From Hyunsoonleella aestuarii (GTDB lineage: Bacteria > Bacteroidota > Bacteroidia > Flavobacteriales > Flavobacteriaceae): a DNA stretch of 64,000 bases. The stretch's first letter is position 1. Every line of letters starts with the position of its first letter. The DNA lies in assembly GCF_006148925.1 (NCBI RefSeq), contig NZ_VAWB01000003.1, positions 248,001 through 312,000 of the forward strand. The letters run 5' to 3'. The notes beneath the pieces were generated by a model. That model made no database searches, was not told the DNA's origin, and saw nothing but the letters and a program-made list of their open reading frames with translations. Below are positions 63,641-64,000 of the stretch, piece by piece. The translations under genes were made by a program, and so were the position numbers.

Positions 63641-63685
63641 CAAAAGTAGAAACAGAGTATCTCAAAAAAGATGACAAATGTCATC
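63641..63685 (-). promoter_or_regulatory. pflB promoter with Crp/Fnr-type palindrome
   Basis: The 16-bp perfect palindrome GATGACAAATGTCATC (63670-63685) lies upstream of TACTTTTG on the minus strand (63641-63648), an exact -7 box. The centres are 33 bp apart, as at ppdK. The site is about 78 bp before the pflB ATG. Confidence 0.75.
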
Positions 63686-64000
63686 AAACCTAATAATTAC
63701 AGGGAATAAGAAAGATATTTTTAACGAAAACGTTTGCGTTAAAAGGTACAAGAAAAGAATTCAGCAATCTTTTATTTAAAACTATGAATAGTTCATTACG
63801 AATTGAATCTTTTAATGAATAAAGAATATAATATTTCATGATTTTCTTCAATTTTAATAAAAATCTCAAGAAAGATGAAAATTGTTTTTTATGAATTAAC
63901 AAACCATTTAACCTATCAATCACTTCATTTATACATTATTTGAAAATCCTTTTTAATTTCATACTTTGCAATACTAGATTTTACAGGACTATTTATGGCA
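63686..64000. other. Gene-free, AT-rich right end of the window
   Basis: No convincing coding sequence is visible. A 77-codon minus-strand frame here has low-complexity, Lys/Leu/Asn-rich content and no homology I recognise. An ATGGCA at 63995-64000 could be the start of a plus-strand gene beyond the window. Confidence 0.4.

Noticed and set aside
63690-63923. 77-codon minus-strand reading frame near the right edge
   Set aside because: Low-complexity Lys/Leu/Phe/Asn content, no signal or domain pattern, and no promoter or terminator. It looks like chance in AT-rich DNA.

Overview
The window reads as a chromosome segment from a marine, AT-rich member of the Flavobacteriaceae (Bacteroidota). Type IX secretion (T9SS) C-terminal domains occur on several secreted proteins. 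Start codons lack Shine-Dalgarno sequences and have A-rich leaders instead. Several upstream regions carry the Bacteroidota -7 hexamer family TAnnTTTG. Lipoproteins have SC or AC lipoboxes. No rRNA, tRNA, CRISPR array, insertion sequence or phage gene was seen.

Layout. 1-8085: a tandem array of T9SS type B cargo proteins (one cut by the window edge, one of 1623 aa, one of 779 aa), with the decayed tail of a fourth copy between the last two. 8132-13850: housekeeping (uvrB, a TerB-like protein, a DUF1456 protein, sucC, lysA). 14071-25509: a dense co-directional locus with a secreted two-repeat protein, an NTF2-like lipoprotein, a DUF418 membrane protein, three tandem SGNH-like proteins, one MBOAT O-acyltransferase, two tandem HGSNAT-like membrane acyltransferases and an APC permease. 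I read this as an envelope acyl-transfer system; its substrate is unknown. 25555-31596: mixed secreted proteins, an M28 peptidase and a PPK2 kinase. 31650-36904 (minus strand): an ABC exporter, MscS channel, outer-membrane barrel and orphan sigma-54-type response regulator, packed as one likely operon. 37179-40038 (minus): dnaJ, grpE and a YCF48-like lipoprotein. 40110-40322 (minus): a wrecked SCO1/SenC gene. 40433-46547: an RsmB-type methyltransferase, a T9SS-exported endonuclease I, a fructosamine-kinase-family protein and a large GH63-like glucosidase. 46548-52447: the accessory-looking part, with a gene fragment, degenerate intergenic repeats, a CPBP protease, a GH16 glucanase, an ECF sigma factor overlapping a membrane protein, and several small membrane proteins or lipoproteins. 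One of these lipoproteins appears frameshifted. 52589-63592: purL, then on the minus strand ppdK and a pflB-pflA-OFA transporter operon.

How the genes work together. The clearest regulatory link is a palindrome, ATGACAAATGTCAT, upstream of both ppdK and pflB. In each case its centre is 33 bp from the centre of a -7 box, as expected for a Crp/Fnr-type activator. This suggests that pyruvate phosphate dikinase, pyruvate formate-lyase and the OFA transporter form one low-oxygen regulon. The most unusual locus is the acyl-transfer cluster, which contains two internally amplified gene families. The window also holds three gene remnants that annotation pipelines are likely to miss.
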